Origin: Amorphus coralli DSM 19760
GTDB lineage: Bacteria; Pseudomonadota; Alphaproteobacteria; Rhizobiales; Amorphaceae
Assembly (NCBI RefSeq): GCF_000374525.1
Contig: NZ_KB894571.1
Span: 620,001-684,000, forward strand
Length of the DNA: 64,000 nt
Direction: 5' to 3'
Part shown: positions 17,601 through 29,149 of the stretch, one piece after another
Layout: each line of letters begins with the position of its first letter
Numbering within the stretch: the stretch's first letter is position 1
Program-made: the position numbers and the translations under genes
Notes under the pieces: model-generated
Seen by the model: the letters and a program-made list of their open reading frames with translations, nothing else
What the model was told of the DNA's origin: nothing
Databases searched by the model: none

Positions 17601-17842
17601 CCGGTGCGGTGATCCTGCGGGTCAGCGACACCGGACCTGGCATGTCGGCCGATGACCTGCAGGCGGCAATGGAGCCTTTCCGCCGTGTTGGCCAGACCGA
17701 CAAGAGCGGCACAGGTCTTGGCCTGCCGCTGACCAAGGCACTGGCGGAGGCAAACCGCGCAACCTTCCAGATCCGCTCCGAACCCGGCCAGGGCACTGTG
17801 GTCGACATCGTGTTTCCCGCGCCTCGGGTGATTGCCGCCTGA
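14642..17842 (+). CDS. Multi-PAS sensor histidine kinase, PdhS/PleC/DivJ-like
   Basis: The protein has 1066 residues and no membrane segments, so it is probably cytoplasmic. Residues 1-300 hold an unassigned sensory region and a low-complexity acidic linker. PAS-like domains lie at about 312-415, 568-660 and 707-815. The HisKA domain has SHEIRTPLNAILGFADV with the phosphorylated His at residue 847, then DLLDLSKIEAGKL. The HATPase has LLSNAIKFN (about 962), DTGPGM (about 996) and GTGLGLPL (about 1022). Large size, several PAS domains and the H-box context match PdhS, which in Brucella acts on DivK at the old cell pole; PleC/DivJ are close relatives. There is no adjacent response regulator, as is usual for this group. 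A CtrA-like site lies upstream. Confidence 0.85.
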   Translation: MNEAFETFLRLCTHAEIGGATREVRPIVVVDPAREKVVWANASGARLCDHATAWEMVTTPSRRAARLARDLARHVALRGPEQRSTLVRIRIGTEILVLQCLVHAIDAGEHGEPVAFTLVAAPASLSLRARDPLAAFARFVGGDGASVVDASGALVARSGSDWYPRQAGGRSIALGNLGLYLRLTEPPSAWAGAPEPVPTMTEAGGVSRQNWPAATGTSAPRTPKDTPEETMADIRPPLDAVHLSRCQAPAATDLGAKAVDTPTFDTMETIELRARADGEDQAEEPTTMDDENDVARTGEAEPAAAETPAARPIRFTWQTDGDDRLTYLSPEFGGVFGETERLLGLPWKDLSSTYDLDPEGAFAFALSERAAWSGTTIYWPSARHGGRVPIDLAGLAIESRDREFVGFRGFGLIRTGDTVAEAVKEPTALPAAPRLSAVEASSPAHPAPPLRADPPTNVVRMPGRDGPAMDNRHLSRPEREAFRLIAAALGARYEGDDDEPAAYRPAEPAPLHTVPARGAVAPEPAPPSRPATAPAPLTRSRSWQRRSDADPMPSAFAGPERPQPDTRLLDRLPVALLVSQHDRLVHANKAALKLLGHRTLSALIRAGGLTAVFADDEDEPDAPEGTVHLGHADGHAIPAEVRLHSVPWGDERALLVLLRASPAGESPREDRAMSDETDTGPGRDASVPDTGNTAGDAPSGEAPAVASVLDAIPDAVFVLDADRRILIANGGAEAIFNRTASAFRGMRLDHLLAEEDSAAVQALFADLAVGHDASRPLVLDEVVGLCRERGRVPLALSLGRVGDTERACVVLRDVGRWKTAEARFSEATRAAEAANAQKSEMLARISHEIRTPLNAILGFADVMLAEKLGPLGNDRYRDYLRDISISGHHILSLVNDLLDLSKIEAGKLDLSFEPVSINDVARDCANIMEPQAHTERVAIRTRLQADLPRILADSRSLRQITLNLLSNAIKFNRSGGEVSLATFADEAGAVILRVSDTGPGMSADDLQAAMEPFRRVGQTDKSGTGLGLPLTKALAEANRATFQIRSEPGQGTVVDIVFPAPRVIAA

Positions 17843-17875
17843 GACAATCCTGGACCAGTCGGGCACCCGCCGGGC

Positions 17876-18469
17876 TCACAGGGCCATCACCGCCACCGAC
17901 GCCACAAGCAGCACCGCAAAGGCGACGTTGACGATCCGGCCCCAGCGCGGCGAGGAAAGCACCCGCGTAAACGCGGAGCCGAGCGCCAGCCAGGCCGGAT
18001 TGACGAGTGCGATGAGCGCCACCACCACACCGATCCGCAGGGCCACGTAGGCGGCCGTACCGCCGCCCAGGCTGGCCGTCGAGCCGTAGATCGCACCGAA
18101 GGCCGCGTAGGCCTTGGGGTTGGCGACTGCCAGCAGGAACCCAGCTGCGAAGGATGGCGCCCGACGCCCGGCATCGCGCGCTGCGGCCACGGGGGCGGTC
18201 GCGATCCGGTAGGCCAGATACAGAATGTAGGCGCCGGCCAGCGTCATGAGCACGGGCAGCGCACCTGGAACCGCGATGAGCATGCCGGTGACCCCGGAGG
18301 CCATTACAAGGAGCACCGTTACCGCCCCGACGCTCAGGCCGGCGACGTAGCGCGCGCCATCACGCACGCCGAAGGCCGATCCAACGGCCGCCGCCGACAG
18401 CGTGTTCGGTCCCGGGCTTCCCATCAGGGGCAGGGCAACAGACACTATCACCAGCACCGCCTCGAGCAT
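17876..18469 (-). CDS. LysE family amino-acid/metabolite exporter
   Basis: This 197-residue inner-membrane protein has about six hydrophobic segments. It begins at 18469 (MLEAVLVIVSVALPLMGSPG), where a perfect GGAGGT site precedes the ATG; the longer frame upstream is rejected. The LysE/RhtB signature GSPGPNTLSAAAVGSAFG lies in the first segment, and AVANPKAYAAFGAIYG is the later conserved loop. Such proteins export amino acids or related small molecules. An AraC-type regulator is divergently transcribed 52 bases away and probably controls it. The substrate is unknown. Confidence 0.87.
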   Translation of the reverse strand: MLEAVLVIVSVALPLMGSPGPNTLSAAAVGSAFGVRDGARYVAGLSVGAVTVLLVMASGVTGMLIAVPGALPVLMTLAGAYILYLAYRIATAPVAAARDAGRRAPSFAAGFLLAVANPKAYAAFGAIYGSTASLGGGTAAYVALRIGVVVALIALVNPAWLALGSAFTRVLSSPRWGRIVNVAFAVLLVASVAVMAL

Positions 18470-18521
18470 GTCCAACCTCCGGTCAACGAACGCCATGCTA
18501 GCGCGAACGGGAGGGACGCTC

Positions 18522-19349
18522 TTGAACGATCCTGACACACGCCGCCACCTCGCGATGCGGGGCCGGATGAGGTTCGGCGGCAGCGCCTGCGGCATCGAGC
18601 GGGCCGAGATCGGCCTCGCCGGCGAGGCCTACGCGCCGCACCGCCACGACACTTACGCGCTCGGCATGACGCTCTCCGGCGTGCAGGCGTTCCGCTACCG
18701 CGGCTCCTCCCGCACGTCCCTCTCCGGCAACGTCTTCGTACTTCACCCGGACGAACTCCATGACGGCCATCCGGGGACTGAGACCGGGCTTGTCTACTCC
18801 GCGCTCTACGTCGCGCCGCACCGGATCGCCGAGGCCCTCGGCGGCCGGATGCCGTTCGTGCCCGACCCGGTAAGCGCCGATCCGCGGCTGGCCGCCGCGA
18901 TGCGGCTCGCCATGACCGACTTCGACACGCCAATTTCCGAGATGCAGGCAACGGAGATCGACACCTCCCTCGCCGATGCGCTGGCGGCGTTGGCCGGCCC
19001 GGACACGTCGGCTGCGCGATCTGTCGACATACAGGCGATCGAGCGGGTGGTATCGCTGATCGACGCCGCGCCGACGGAGGACTTTTCGATCGAGACGCTG
19101 GAGCGGCTGAGCGGGCTGGAGCGCTGGACGCTCTACCGCCAGTTTCGCGGCGTGCACGGCGTCAGTCCGTACCGCTACGTCAAGATGCGCCGCCTCGACC
19201 GCGTCCGGGCGTTGATCCGATCGGGACTGGGCCTGGCCGAGGCCGCTCTGGAGGCGGGCTTTTCCGACCAAAGCCATCTCACGCGGCAGTTCAAGGACAC
19301 GTATGGCTTCGCGCCGGGACGATGGCGGCGCATGCTCACCGCCGACTGA
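18522..19349 (+). CDS. AraC family transcriptional regulator
   Basis: A 275-residue regulator if started at TTG 18522, which follows a GGGAGGG site with 6-base spacing; ATG 18495 is in frame but lacks a ribosome-binding site. The N-terminal half is a cupin-like sensor (PHRHDTYALGMTLSGVQAFR, then HPDELHDGHPG). The C-terminal 100 residues hold two helix-turn-helix motifs: FSIETLERLSGLERWTLYRQ, then the segment ending LAEAALEAGFSDQSHLTRQF. It probably binds a small ligand and activates or represses the divergent LysE exporter and itself. The operator is presumably in the 52-base gap, but I see no clear repeat. Confidence 0.87.
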   Translation: MNDPDTRRHLAMRGRMRFGGSACGIERAEIGLAGEAYAPHRHDTYALGMTLSGVQAFRYRGSSRTSLSGNVFVLHPDELHDGHPGTETGLVYSALYVAPHRIAEALGGRMPFVPDPVSADPRLAAAMRLAMTDFDTPISEMQATEIDTSLADALAALAGPDTSAARSVDIQAIERVVSLIDAAPTEDFSIETLERLSGLERWTLYRQFRGVHGVSPYRYVKMRRLDRVRALIRSGLGLAEAALEAGFSDQSHLTRQFKDTYGFAPGRWRRMLTAD

Positions 19350-19361
19350 ACAGGCTCCCGC

Positions 19362-19877
19362 TCAGATCGCCTTCCAGAAGAAGATCGTGTCGCAGAAGGT
19401 GCCGTCGGGATAGCTGGAATAGCCGGGGATGACGCCGCCCGGACGCCAGCCATGGCGCACACAAAGACGCTCCGCATCGCTGCCGGCGGCAACCTCGACC
19501 GACAGCAGCGTTCGTCCGTGCAGCGCGGCTTCCACCTCGGCACGCCGCAGAAGCGCACCGCCGGCTCCCATGCCGCGATGCTCCGGCGCGACCATGAGCT
19601 TCATCAGCTCGGCCCTATGTGCCTCGCTCGCCGGCATTTTCAGGGTGACCTGGATTGCGCCGACGAGGCCGTGTTCGCGGGAGTGGTTGACCAAGAGCTT
19701 GAACCGCCGGGCCTCGACCTGCGTCGCCACCTCGTCCCAGTAGTCCATCGCCTCGCGCAGCCCGAAGGGAAGCACAAAGCCGATCGCCGCGCCGGCTTCC
19801 ACGCAGTCGACGAGGATCCGGCCGAGCGCCTTGCGGTGCTCGCGGATCCCGTCGGCATCAAGCGCGCGGACCGCCAT
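19362..19877 (-). CDS. GNAT family N-acetyltransferase
   Basis: The 171-residue protein has the GNAT fold. The acetyl-CoA loop is LMVAPEHRGMGAGGALLRRA at about residues 94-113, and LLSVEVAAGSDAERLCVRHG is the following strand and helix. The C-terminus GYSSYPDGTFCDTIFFWKAI is typical of a small subgroup acting on unknown metabolites. It sits 31 bases upstream-facing of gpmA on the same strand and may be cotranscribed after it. The substrate is not predictable from sequence. Confidence 0.85.
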   Translation of the reverse strand: MAVRALDADGIREHRKALGRILVDCVEAGAAIGFVLPFGLREAMDYWDEVATQVEARRFKLLVNHSREHGLVGAIQVTLKMPASEAHRAELMKLMVAPEHRGMGAGGALLRRAEVEAALHGRTLLSVEVAAGSDAERLCVRHGWRPGGVIPGYSSYPDGTFCDTIFFWKAI

Positions 19878-19908
19878 CGCTCATGTCCTGGACCCGACGG
19901 CCTCGCAC

Positions 19909-20529
19909 CTAGGCCGCGAGATCCTTCTTCTCGGCCACGGAACCGTCCTCGTTGAGGCGGTAGATGATCGGCACGCCGGTTGCGAGTTCGCGCTGCACGA
20001 TCTCCTCGCCCGACAGACCCTCCAGGTCCATGATGAGCGCGCGCAGCGAGTTGCCGTGGGCTGCAACCAGGACCCGCTCGCCGCCGAGCACCTTCGGCTT
20101 GATCGTGTCCTCGTAATAGGGGAGCACGCGCGCCGCCGTGTCCTTGAGGCTCTCCCCGCCGGGAGGCGGCACATCGAACGAGCGGCGCCACACATGGACC
20201 TGCTCCTCGCCGAAACGGGCGCGGGCATCGTCCTTGTTGAGGCCGGTCAGGTCACCGTAGTCGCGCTCGTTGAGCTTCTGGTCCTTCACCACCGAAAGGT
20301 CGGCCTGGCCCAGCTCATCGAGAATGATGGACAACGTGTCCTGGGCGCGCTTGAGGTCCGAGGTGTACGCGATGTCGAACGAGTAGCCGAGACCCTTCAG
20401 CGCCTTGCCCGCCTTGTGCGCCTCTGCCACACCCTGTTCGGTCAGCGCCACGTCGTGCCAGCCGGTGAAGAGGTTCTTGAGGTTCCACTCGCTCTGACCG
20501 TGGCGAACCAGCACAAGAAGACGGTCCAT
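19909..20529 (-). CDS. gpmA: 2,3-bisphosphoglycerate-dependent phosphoglycerate mutase
   Basis: The protein has 206 residues, the usual length of the short alphaproteobacterial GpmA (E. coli has 250). The phosphohistidine motif is [19 protein letters not shown] and the SDLKRAQDT loop follow. [20 protein letters not shown] contains the catalytic Glu, and [11 protein letters not shown] the second active-site His. It interconverts 3- and 2-phosphoglycerate in glycolysis and gluconeogenesis in the cytoplasm. It is 40 bases downstream of dapB in the same direction; dapB-gpmA is a recurrent pair in Hyphomicrobiales. Confidence 0.95.
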   Translation of the reverse strand: MDRLLVLVRHGQSEWNLKNLFTGWHDVALTEQGVAEAHKAGKALKGLGYSFDIAYTSDLKRAQDTLSIILDELGQADLSVVKDQKLNERDYGDLTGLNKDDARARFGEEQVHVWRRSFDVPPPGGESLKDTAARVLPYYEDTIKPKVLGGERVLVAAHGNSLRALIMDLEGLSGEEIVQRELATGVPIIYRLNEDGSVAEKKDLAA

Positions 20530-20569
20530 AGTCTACTCCTGACAATGATGAAGCGGCGCGCGCCCGGGC

Positions 20570-21382
20570 TCAGTCGTTGAGGCCCAGGACATCCGCCATG
20601 GAATAGAGGCCCGGCCCGCGGCCATGGGCCCACAGAGCGGCCTTCACGGCGCCCCGAGCAAAGATCGTGCGGTCCTCGGCAATGTGTGAGAGCACGACAC
20701 GCTCGCCCTCGCCTGCAAAGATGACGTTGTGCTCGCCGATGACGGTGCCGCCGCGAAGGGTTGCGAAGCCGATGGCGCCGGTTTCGCGGGCACCGGTCTC
20801 GCCTTCGCGGGCATAGACGGCACGCTCGTCCAGCGGCACGTTGCGGCCGGCGGCGGCGGCCTTACCGAGCAGCAGAGCGGTGCCAGACGGCGCGTCGATC
20901 TTGCGCCGGTGGTGCATCTCCAGCACCTCGATGTCGAAGTCCTCGCCAAGTGCCCGGGCCGCCTTCTCAACGAGGCCGGCCACGAGATTGACGCCCAGGC
21001 TCATGTTGCCGGACTTCACGATGGCGATCGTTTCGGCCGCCTTCTCGATGGCCGCATCCCCGGACGAGGCGAGGCCGGTCGTGCCGATGACGTGAGCGAT
21101 GCCGGCTTCGGCGGCCAGCTCTGCAAAGGCCACCGTTGCGGCAGGAAGGGTGAAGTCGAGAACGCCGTCCGCCTCGGCGAAGGCCGCGGCCGGATCGTCG
21201 GTCACGGCGACGCCGAGCGGCGCGAGGCCCGCCAGTGTGCCGGCGTCGTCGCCAATCTCCGGGGCACCGGCGCGCTCGACGGCAGCGGAAAGTTCCGCCC
21301 CCGGCATCTCGCTGACGGCACGGATCAGGACGCGCCCCATCCGGCCGGCTGCTCCGACGACGACAAGTCGCATCGTGCCCAT
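20570..21382 (-). CDS. dapB: 4-hydroxy-tetrahydrodipicolinate reductase
   Basis: The 270-residue protein has the DapB architecture. Residues 1-130 form the NAD(P)H domain ([18 protein letters not shown]). The C-terminal substrate domain has [20 protein letters not shown] and the [11 protein letters not shown] tail. It reduces the dipicolinate precursor on the way to diaminopimelate and lysine, and so supports the cell wall. ATG 21382 (MGTMRLVVV) is preferred over the ATG five codons upstream because GAGG precedes it with a 5-base spacer. A dapC-like gene elsewhere in the window (46479-47699) acts later in the same pathway. Confidence 0.95.
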   Translation of the reverse strand: MGTMRLVVVGAAGRMGRVLIRAVSEMPGAELSAAVERAGAPEIGDDAGTLAGLAPLGVAVTDDPAAAFAEADGVLDFTLPAATVAFAELAAEAGIAHVIGTTGLASSGDAAIEKAAETIAIVKSGNMSLGVNLVAGLVEKAARALGEDFDIEVLEMHHRRKIDAPSGTALLLGKAAAAGRNVPLDERAVYAREGETGARETGAIGFATLRGGTVIGEHNVIFAGEGERVVLSHIAEDRTIFARGAVKAALWAHGRGPGLYSMADVLGLND

Positions 21383-21480
21383 TGTATCCTCACCCATCGC
21401 CGCCGGGGCGGCGTCCCGTCGAAGGTCTTGAGCCGCCTTCTATCGCATGGACCACGTCGGGGGCAACGCGGCGGCGGGCC

Positions 21481-21792
21481 TCAGCCGCCGCCAGGCTGTG
21501 GTCCGTCGTAGCCCTCGACGACGACGAGGTCGATCAGCGACGCATCCTTCCGCAGCGTGCGGGCCGCCTGGTAATCCGCCGAATGCCAGCAGTCGAGCGC
21601 CGCCTGGTAGGTGGGGAACTCGATGACGACGTTGCGCTCGCGCGCGTCGCCCTCCAGCAGTTCGGAGGGCCCCGCCCGGACCAGGAAGCGGGCGCCATAA
21701 TCGGCGAACGCCTTTGCATTCGCCTCCGTATAGCGCTTGTAGGCTTCCGAATCGGAGATGGAGACCCGGCCGATCCAGTATCCCTTGCTCAT
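21481..21792 (-). CDS. DUF1330 domain-containing protein
   Basis: The 103-residue protein belongs to DUF1330, small ferredoxin-like (dimeric alpha-beta barrel) proteins of unknown function. It starts [18 protein letters not shown]; the family pattern [19 protein letters not shown] and [15 protein letters not shown] follow. It overlaps the mutS stop codon by four bases (ATGA), so its translation is coupled to mutS. The C-terminus ends in a short Gly/Pro tail. Whether it takes part in mismatch repair is unknown; I see no reason to assume so. Confidence 0.87.
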   Translation of the reverse strand: MSKGYWIGRVSISDSEAYKRYTEANAKAFADYGARFLVRAGPSELLEGDARERNVVIEFPTYQAALDCWHSADYQAARTLRKDASLIDLVVVEGYDGPQPGGG

Positions 21793-24515
21793 TCCATATC
21801 CTCCTCGGTGCGCGCCGCTGCCTTCAGCCGGTAGAGAGCGTCCAGCGCTTCGCGCGGGCTCATATCGTCGGGGTGAATGACGGAGAGCGCGGTCCTGAGC
21901 GGATCCTCCACCGGGGTGGCGTGCGTTGTGGGAGCGGCCTGCACGGTGGCTGAAAAGAGCGGCAGGTCATCGACCAGATCGGCACGATCCGACTTGCGAT
22001 CGCTGGCTTCGAGCTGGTTCAGCACGTCGCGCGCCCGCGCAACAACCGCCTTGGGCAGGCCGGCCAGCTTGGCCACCTGGATGCCGTAGGAGCGGTCGGC
22101 GGCACCTGCAACCACCTCGTGCAAGAAGACCACGTCGCCCTTCCACTCCTTTACCCGCATGGTGACGTTGGCGCAATGTTCCAGCCGATCGGCGAGCGCG
22201 GTCAGCTCGTGATAATGGGTGGCGAACAGCGCGCGCGACCGGTTCACCTCGTGCAGGTGTTCGATCGCCGCCCAGGCGATGGAGAGGCCGTCATAGGTCG
22301 CCGTTCCGCGACCGATCTCGTCGAGGATCACCAGCGAGCGCGGCCCGGCCTGGTTCAGGATCGCAGCCGTCTCCACCATCTCCACCATGAAGGTAGAACG
22401 TCCGCGCGCCAGGTCGTCGGCCGCGCCGACGCGGCTGAACAGGCGGTCGACGACGCCGATCTCAGCCCTGACGGCTGGGACATAGGATCCCGCCTGGGCG
22501 AGGATCGCGATCAGCGCATTCTGGCGCAGGAAGGTCGACTTACCTCCCATGTTCGGGCCGGTGACGAGCACGATCCGCCCGGCGTCGCCGGCAACGGGCG
22601 AGAGGTCGCAGTCGTTGGCGACGAACGGATCGGCAGCGGCCTCGGCGAGCGCCTGCTCCACCACCGGATGACGGCCGCCCTCGATGCAGAAGCGCTGCGA
22701 GGTGTCGACAAGCGGGCGCGCGTAGCGCTGGTCCACCGCGAGTTCGGCCAGCGCGGTCGCGACGTCGAGCCTGGCAAGGCCGTCTGCCGCCTGCTTGAGT
22801 AGATCGGCCGCGGCAATGACCGCCTCCCGAAGCTGGGCGAAGATCCGCGACTCGACGGCGAGCGCCCGGTCAGCGGCATTGGCGATGGCGGATTCCAGCT
22901 CCGCGAGTTCGACAGTCGTGAAACGCATCGCCCCGGCCATGGTCTGGCGATGACGGAACTTGGAATTCCCCGTCGCCACCTCGGCCATCAGCTTGTCGGC
23001 GTGCAGCGCCGTCACTTCGACGAACCAGCCTAGCACCGCATTGTGCTTGATCTTCAGTGACTTGACACCGGTTTCCTCGGCGTAGGTCGCCTGCAGCGAA
23101 GCAATGACCCGCCGACTCTCGTCGCGCAGGGTCCGCGCCTCGTCGAGATCGGCGTCGACCCCCTTGCGAACGAACCCGCCGTCACGCCCGATGAGTGGCA
23201 GCTCGTCCTCCAGGCAACGGTCGAGGTCATCGAGGAGATCAGCCGGAAGCCGGTCCAGCGCCTCCCGCACGCCGGCAATCTCGGCGGGCAGTGGAGACTC
23301 GGCTTGGACAAGATCGCCGAGCACCGAGCGGGCGGTCGACAACCCTTCCCGGATCGCACCGAGATCGCGTGGGCCGCCCCGGTCTAGCGCCAACCGCGAC
23401 AGCGCGCGGGGCATGTCCGGCGCGCCGGAGAGCCGAGCGCGCAGGTCGATGCGCATCCGCTCCTCCACGAGGAAGAAGCCGACCGCATCCAGCCGTGCGC
23501 CGATTCGCTCGGGGTCCGTCAGCGGGCTGGACAAACGCTCCGCAAGCAGCCGGCTGCCGGCGCCCGTGACGGTGCGGTCGACGGCAGCAAGCAGCGCGCC
23601 CTTGCGCTCGCCGGACAGCGTGCGGGTCAGTTCGAGGTTGGCGCGCGTCGCCGGATCGATGGCGAGCGTCGCGGCAACCGCATCGCGCACCGGCGGATCC
23701 AGCGGCGGACGTACGCCGATCTGCGTCTTCTCGACGTAGGCGAGCGCAGCGCCGGCCGCGGCGATCTCGGCGCGGGAGAACGTGCCGAAGGCATCGAGCG
23801 TGGCAACGGAAAAGTAGCGGGTGATGCGCTCATCGGCAATCGTGCCGTCGAACAGCGCCCTGGCAACCGGGGTGACTGAGCCGCGCGCATAGGAGAGTGC
23901 AAGCGCAACGTCGGGCTCGTCGGCAACCTGCTCCGCCACGACGATCTCGCTGGGGTCGATGCGGGCGATCTCGCCGGAGAGCGCCGGCCCGGTCGTCTCA
24001 CAGACCCGAAACGCGCCCGTTGAAATGTCGATCCAGGCGATCCCGTAGGCGGGTTCACCGTTGCCGGCTCCCGACTTCACCCGCGAGAGGGCCAAAAGGT
24101 GATTGGCGCGACCGGCCTCGAGCAGGGTCTCTTCCGTCAGCGTGCCCGGCGTCACCAGCCGGATCACGTCGCGCTTCACCACCGACTTGGAGCCGCGCTT
24201 CTTCGCCTCCGCCGGGTCTTCCGTCTGCTCGCAGACGGCAACGCGATGGCCCAACGCGATCAGCTTCTGAAGATAGTCGTCGGCGGCGTGGATCGGCACA
24301 CCGCACATGGGAATATCTTCGCCGAGGTGCTTTCCCCGCTTGGTGAGCGTGATGCCGAGCGCACGCGCCGCGACGGCCGCATCATCGAAGAACAGCTCGT
24401 AGAAATCGCCCATACGGTAGAACAGCAGGCAGTCGGGGTTCGCCGCCTTGATCTCGATATACTGTTCCATCATCGGCGTCGGCCGACTGGCGGCCGGGCT
24501 TGCCTCAGCGTCCAT
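21789..24515 (-). CDS. mutS: DNA mismatch repair protein MutS
   Basis: This is a 908-residue MutS1. The mismatch-binding domain has the Phe-x-Glu region [16 protein letters not shown] near residue 35. The connector, lever and clamp domains follow. The ATPase has [20 protein letters not shown] (Walker A), the [14 protein letters not shown] segment and [20 protein letters not shown] (Walker B). A C-terminal extension with [12 protein letters not shown] is the tetramerisation region. It recognises mispairs and recruits MutL. A GGAAGGGGA site precedes ATG 24515. It is divergent from maeB across 217 bases, a known rhizobial arrangement. Confidence 0.96.
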   Translation of the reverse strand: MDAEASPAASRPTPMMEQYIEIKAANPDCLLFYRMGDFYELFFDDAAVAARALGITLTKRGKHLGEDIPMCGVPIHAADDYLQKLIALGHRVAVCEQTEDPAEAKKRGSKSVVKRDVIRLVTPGTLTEETLLEAGRANHLLALSRVKSGAGNGEPAYGIAWIDISTGAFRVCETTGPALSGEIARIDPSEIVVAEQVADEPDVALALSYARGSVTPVARALFDGTIADERITRYFSVATLDAFGTFSRAEIAAAGAALAYVEKTQIGVRPPLDPPVRDAVAATLAIDPATRANLELTRTLSGERKGALLAAVDRTVTGAGSRLLAERLSSPLTDPERIGARLDAVGFFLVEERMRIDLRARLSGAPDMPRALSRLALDRGGPRDLGAIREGLSTARSVLGDLVQAESPLPAEIAGVREALDRLPADLLDDLDRCLEDELPLIGRDGGFVRKGVDADLDEARTLRDESRRVIASLQATYAEETGVKSLKIKHNAVLGWFVEVTALHADKLMAEVATGNSKFRHRQTMAGAMRFTTVELAELESAIANAADRALAVESRIFAQLREAVIAAADLLKQAADGLARLDVATALAELAVDQRYARPLVDTSQRFCIEGGRHPVVEQALAEAAADPFVANDCDLSPVAGDAGRIVLVTGPNMGGKSTFLRQNALIAILAQAGSYVPAVRAEIGVVDRLFSRVGAADDLARGRSTFMVEMVETAAILNQAGPRSLVILDEIGRGTATYDGLSIAWAAIEHLHEVNRSRALFATHYHELTALADRLEHCANVTMRVKEWKGDVVFLHEVVAGAADRSYGIQVAKLAGLPKAVVARARDVLNQLEASDRKSDRADLVDDLPLFSATVQAAPTTHATPVEDPLRTALSVIHPDDMSPREALDALYRLKAAARTEEDME

Positions 24516-24732
24516 GCATGTCCCCTTCCATGGCCGCTCCGGTCATAGCAAACCGCGCGGCCCGATACACGGGACCGCGCTCACTCCTCCAAGGGTTTTC
24601 GCCTGCGACGATGGCCGGAGCCTCGGCTGGCGGCTTGTGAGGCCCTGGAGGGCAAAGTAAGGTCCGCAACCTTGAAGGGCTTGCAAACAGCCCCGACGCC
24701 GACCGCCCCGGAATTCGAGGAAACGCATAACC

Positions 24733-27012
<2,280 letters not shown>

Positions 27013-27041
27013 GGTAAGGGCACGGCCCTGGAAACGACGAA

Positions 27042-27067
27042 GGGGAGCCGGGGGGCTCCCCTTTTTT
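27042..27067 (+). terminator. Rho-independent terminator of maeB
   Basis: GGGGAGCC (27042-27049), a GGGG loop, GGCTCCCC (27054-27061) and then TTTTTT (27062-27067). It begins 29 bases after the maeB stop. It is the cleanest intrinsic terminator in the window. It works only rightward, since no T-run follows on the minus strand. Confidence 0.92.
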
Positions 27068-27084
27068 CATGTCGGTCGCGGCGC

Positions 27085-27804
27085 TCAGACCCGCTCGAAG
27101 GTCAGATAGGCGGGCACGCGGCCTGCCTCCAGCGCCTTGGCCTCGTAGCGGGTTCCAGGCCAGCCCGGATAGGGCGTGCGCCAGTCGGCGGCTGCCCGTG
27201 CCGTCCAGCGAAAGTCGCTGCGGTCGATGAGGTGCTTGAGCGTCCAGTCCACGTAGGACGGGATGTCGCTCGCCATGCGGAACTGCCCACCGGGCCGCAA
27301 TACGCGCGCGATCCGGTCGATCCGGTCGTCGGCGACGAAACGGCGCTTCCAGTGGCGCTTCTTCGGCCAGGGATCGGGATAAAGCAGATCCACCCGGGCG
27401 AGCGAGGCATCAGGCAACCGGTCGAGGATCTCGACCGCATCACCGAAGTGCAGGCGCACGTTGGCGAGCCCCGCTTCGTCGACGGCAGCCAAGGCCTTGG
27501 CCATGCCGTTCACGAACGGCTCGCAGCCGATGAAGCCTGAGGCGGCGCGTGTCTCCGCCTCGTGGACGAGATGCTCGCCGCCACCGAAGCCGATCTCCAT
27601 CCGGACATCGTTCACCGGAAAGGCGAAGAGGCCTTCGGGATCGAGGCAATCGTTGTCGAGGGGCACGGCGACGCGCGGCAGCACCGTTTCGAACAGGGCC
27701 GCGCGCGTCTCAGTCAGCGGATGGCCCTTGCGCCGCCCGAACAGGGTGCGGGCAGGACGCTGCGCGGGGCCGCCGCGCAGCGTGTCATCGTCGGAGGAAC
27801 TCAC
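27085..27804 (-). CDS. trmB: tRNA (guanine-N7)-methyltransferase
   Basis: The SAM-dependent methyltransferase has 239 residues if started at GTG 27804, 10 bases after the metK stop; the longer frame would overlap metK by 92 bases without a convincing ribosome-binding site. The SAM loop is MEIGFGGGEHLVHEA. The TrmB signature is LLYPDPWPKKRHWKRRF, and DIPSYVDWTLKHL follows. It makes m7G46 in the variable loop of tRNAs. The metK-trmB order is conserved in Hyphomicrobiales. Confidence 0.93.
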   Translation of the reverse strand: MSSSDDDTLRGGPAQRPARTLFGRRKGHPLTETRAALFETVLPRVAVPLDNDCLDPEGLFAFPVNDVRMEIGFGGGEHLVHEAETRAASGFIGCEPFVNGMAKALAAVDEAGLANVRLHFGDAVEILDRLPDASLARVDLLYPDPWPKKRHWKRRFVADDRIDRIARVLRPGGQFRMASDIPSYVDWTLKHLIDRSDFRWTARAAADWRTPYPGWPGTRYEAKALEAGRVPAYLTFERV

Positions 27805-27814
27805 CAGTCCGGCG

Positions 27815-28984
27815 TCAGCGCGCGGCGTCGCGGAGCGCGTGAACCAGATCGATGTTCTCCCATGAAAAGCCACCGTCGGCTTCCGCCGCGCGACCAAAAT
27901 GGCCATAGGCCGCGGTGCGCGCGTAGATCGGACGGTTGAGCTGCAGGTGTTCGCGAATCCCGCGCGGCGTCAGGTTCATGACCTCGCGGCAGGCCTTCTC
28001 CACCGCGGTCTCGGAGACCTTGCCGGTGCCGTGCAGGTCGACATAGACGGCCAGCGGCTCCGACACGCCGATGGCGTAGGCGAGCTGGATGGTGCAGCGG
28101 TCGGCAAGATCCGCAGCGACCACGTTCTTAGCCAGATAGCGGGCCGCGTAGGCAGCCGAGCGGTCGACCTTCGTCGGATCCTTGCCGGAAAAGGCACCGC
28201 CGCCGTGCGGTGCGGCACCGCCGTAGGTGTCGACGATGATCTTGCGGCCGGTGAGGCCGCAGTCGCCGTCCGGACCGCCGATGATGAACTTGCCGGTCGG
28301 GTTCACGTGCCAGACAGTATCGTCGTTGATCCAGTCGTCGGGCAGCGCCGCGGCGATGTAGGGCTCCACGATCGAGCGCACGTCCTGGGAGGACAGGTCA
28401 CCCGTGTGCTGGGTCGACAGCACCACCTGGGTGCAGCGCACCGGCTTGCCGTTTTCGTAGGCGATCGTCACCTGGCTCTTCGCGTCAGGCTCCAGCGCCG
28501 GCTCGCGGCCCGACTTGCGGGCATCGGCAAGCAGCTTGAGGATCTTGTGTGAATAGTAGATCGGCGCCGGCATCAGCTCCGGCGTCTCGCGACAGGCATA
28601 GCCGAACATGATGCCCTGGTCGCCGGCGCCCTCGTCCTTATTGCCCGAGGAATCGACGCCCTGGGCGATGTCGGCCGACTGGGCGTGCAGGTGCACGTCG
28701 ACCTTGGCGTGCTGCCAGTGGAAGCCTTCCTGCTCATAGCCGATGTCGCGGATCGCGAGGCGCGCCAGGTGGGCGAGATAATCATGGGTCAGCGTGTCGG
28801 GACCGCGGGTCTCGCCAGCGATCACCACGCGGTTCGTCGTTGCCAGCGTTTCGCACGCCACCCGCGCCTCGGGCATTTCGGACAGGAAGGCATCGACGAT
28901 CGTGTCCGAGATCCGGTCGCAGACCTTGTCGGGATGACCTTCGGAAACGGACTCGCTGGTGAAGAGATAATTCTCGTGCGGCAC
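27815..28984 (-). CDS. metK: S-adenosylmethionine synthetase
   Basis: The 389-residue enzyme begins at GTG 28984 ([20 protein letters not shown]), with GAGG about 9 bases upstream. The MetK signatures are [12 protein letters not shown] (metal and ATP site), [12 protein letters not shown] and [16 protein letters not shown] (phosphate loop). It makes SAM from methionine and ATP. Downstream trmB uses SAM directly. The 165-base leader up to praR has a weak -35-like TTGACC at 29091-29086 but no riboswitch fold I can recognise. Confidence 0.96.
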   Translation of the reverse strand: MPHENYLFTSESVSEGHPDKVCDRISDTIVDAFLSEMPEARVACETLATTNRVVIAGETRGPDTLTHDYLAHLARLAIRDIGYEQEGFHWQHAKVDVHLHAQSADIAQGVDSSGNKDEGAGDQGIMFGYACRETPELMPAPIYYSHKILKLLADARKSGREPALEPDAKSQVTIAYENGKPVRCTQVVLSTQHTGDLSSQDVRSIVEPYIAAALPDDWINDDTVWHVNPTGKFIIGGPDGDCGLTGRKIIVDTYGGAAPHGGGAFSGKDPTKVDRSAAYAARYLAKNVVAADLADRCTIQLAYAIGVSEPLAVYVDLHGTGKVSETAVEKACREVMNLTPRGIREHLQLNRPIYARTAAYGHFGRAAEADGGFSWENIDLVHALRDAAR

Positions 28985-29149
28985 TTGTCTGATCCTCGCA
29001 TGGCGCCGGAAGGCGGGCTAGGGCGGCGCATTGGCCCCCGTATCTGCAAGGGCCGGCGAGGCTATGTGACAAGGATAAGAAAGCCGGTCAAGCCGCAAAT
29101 CCCTTGAAGGGAAGCGAGCAAAGCCGGGCATTTCAGTCTGTCTGAAGCA

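Noticed and set aside
17843-17875. Terminator between the histidine kinase and the LysE gene
   Set aside because: Only a 4-bp stem (CGGG/CCCG) without a T-run can be drawn in this 33-base convergent gap.
27805-27906. Longer trmB start inside metK
   Set aside because: It would overlap metK by 92 bases and add residues foreign to the family; GTG 27804 fits the family length.
28985-29149. SAM riboswitch in the metK leader
   Set aside because: The 165-base leader does not show a recognisable SAM-I, SAM-II or SAH fold; a covariance search would settle it.
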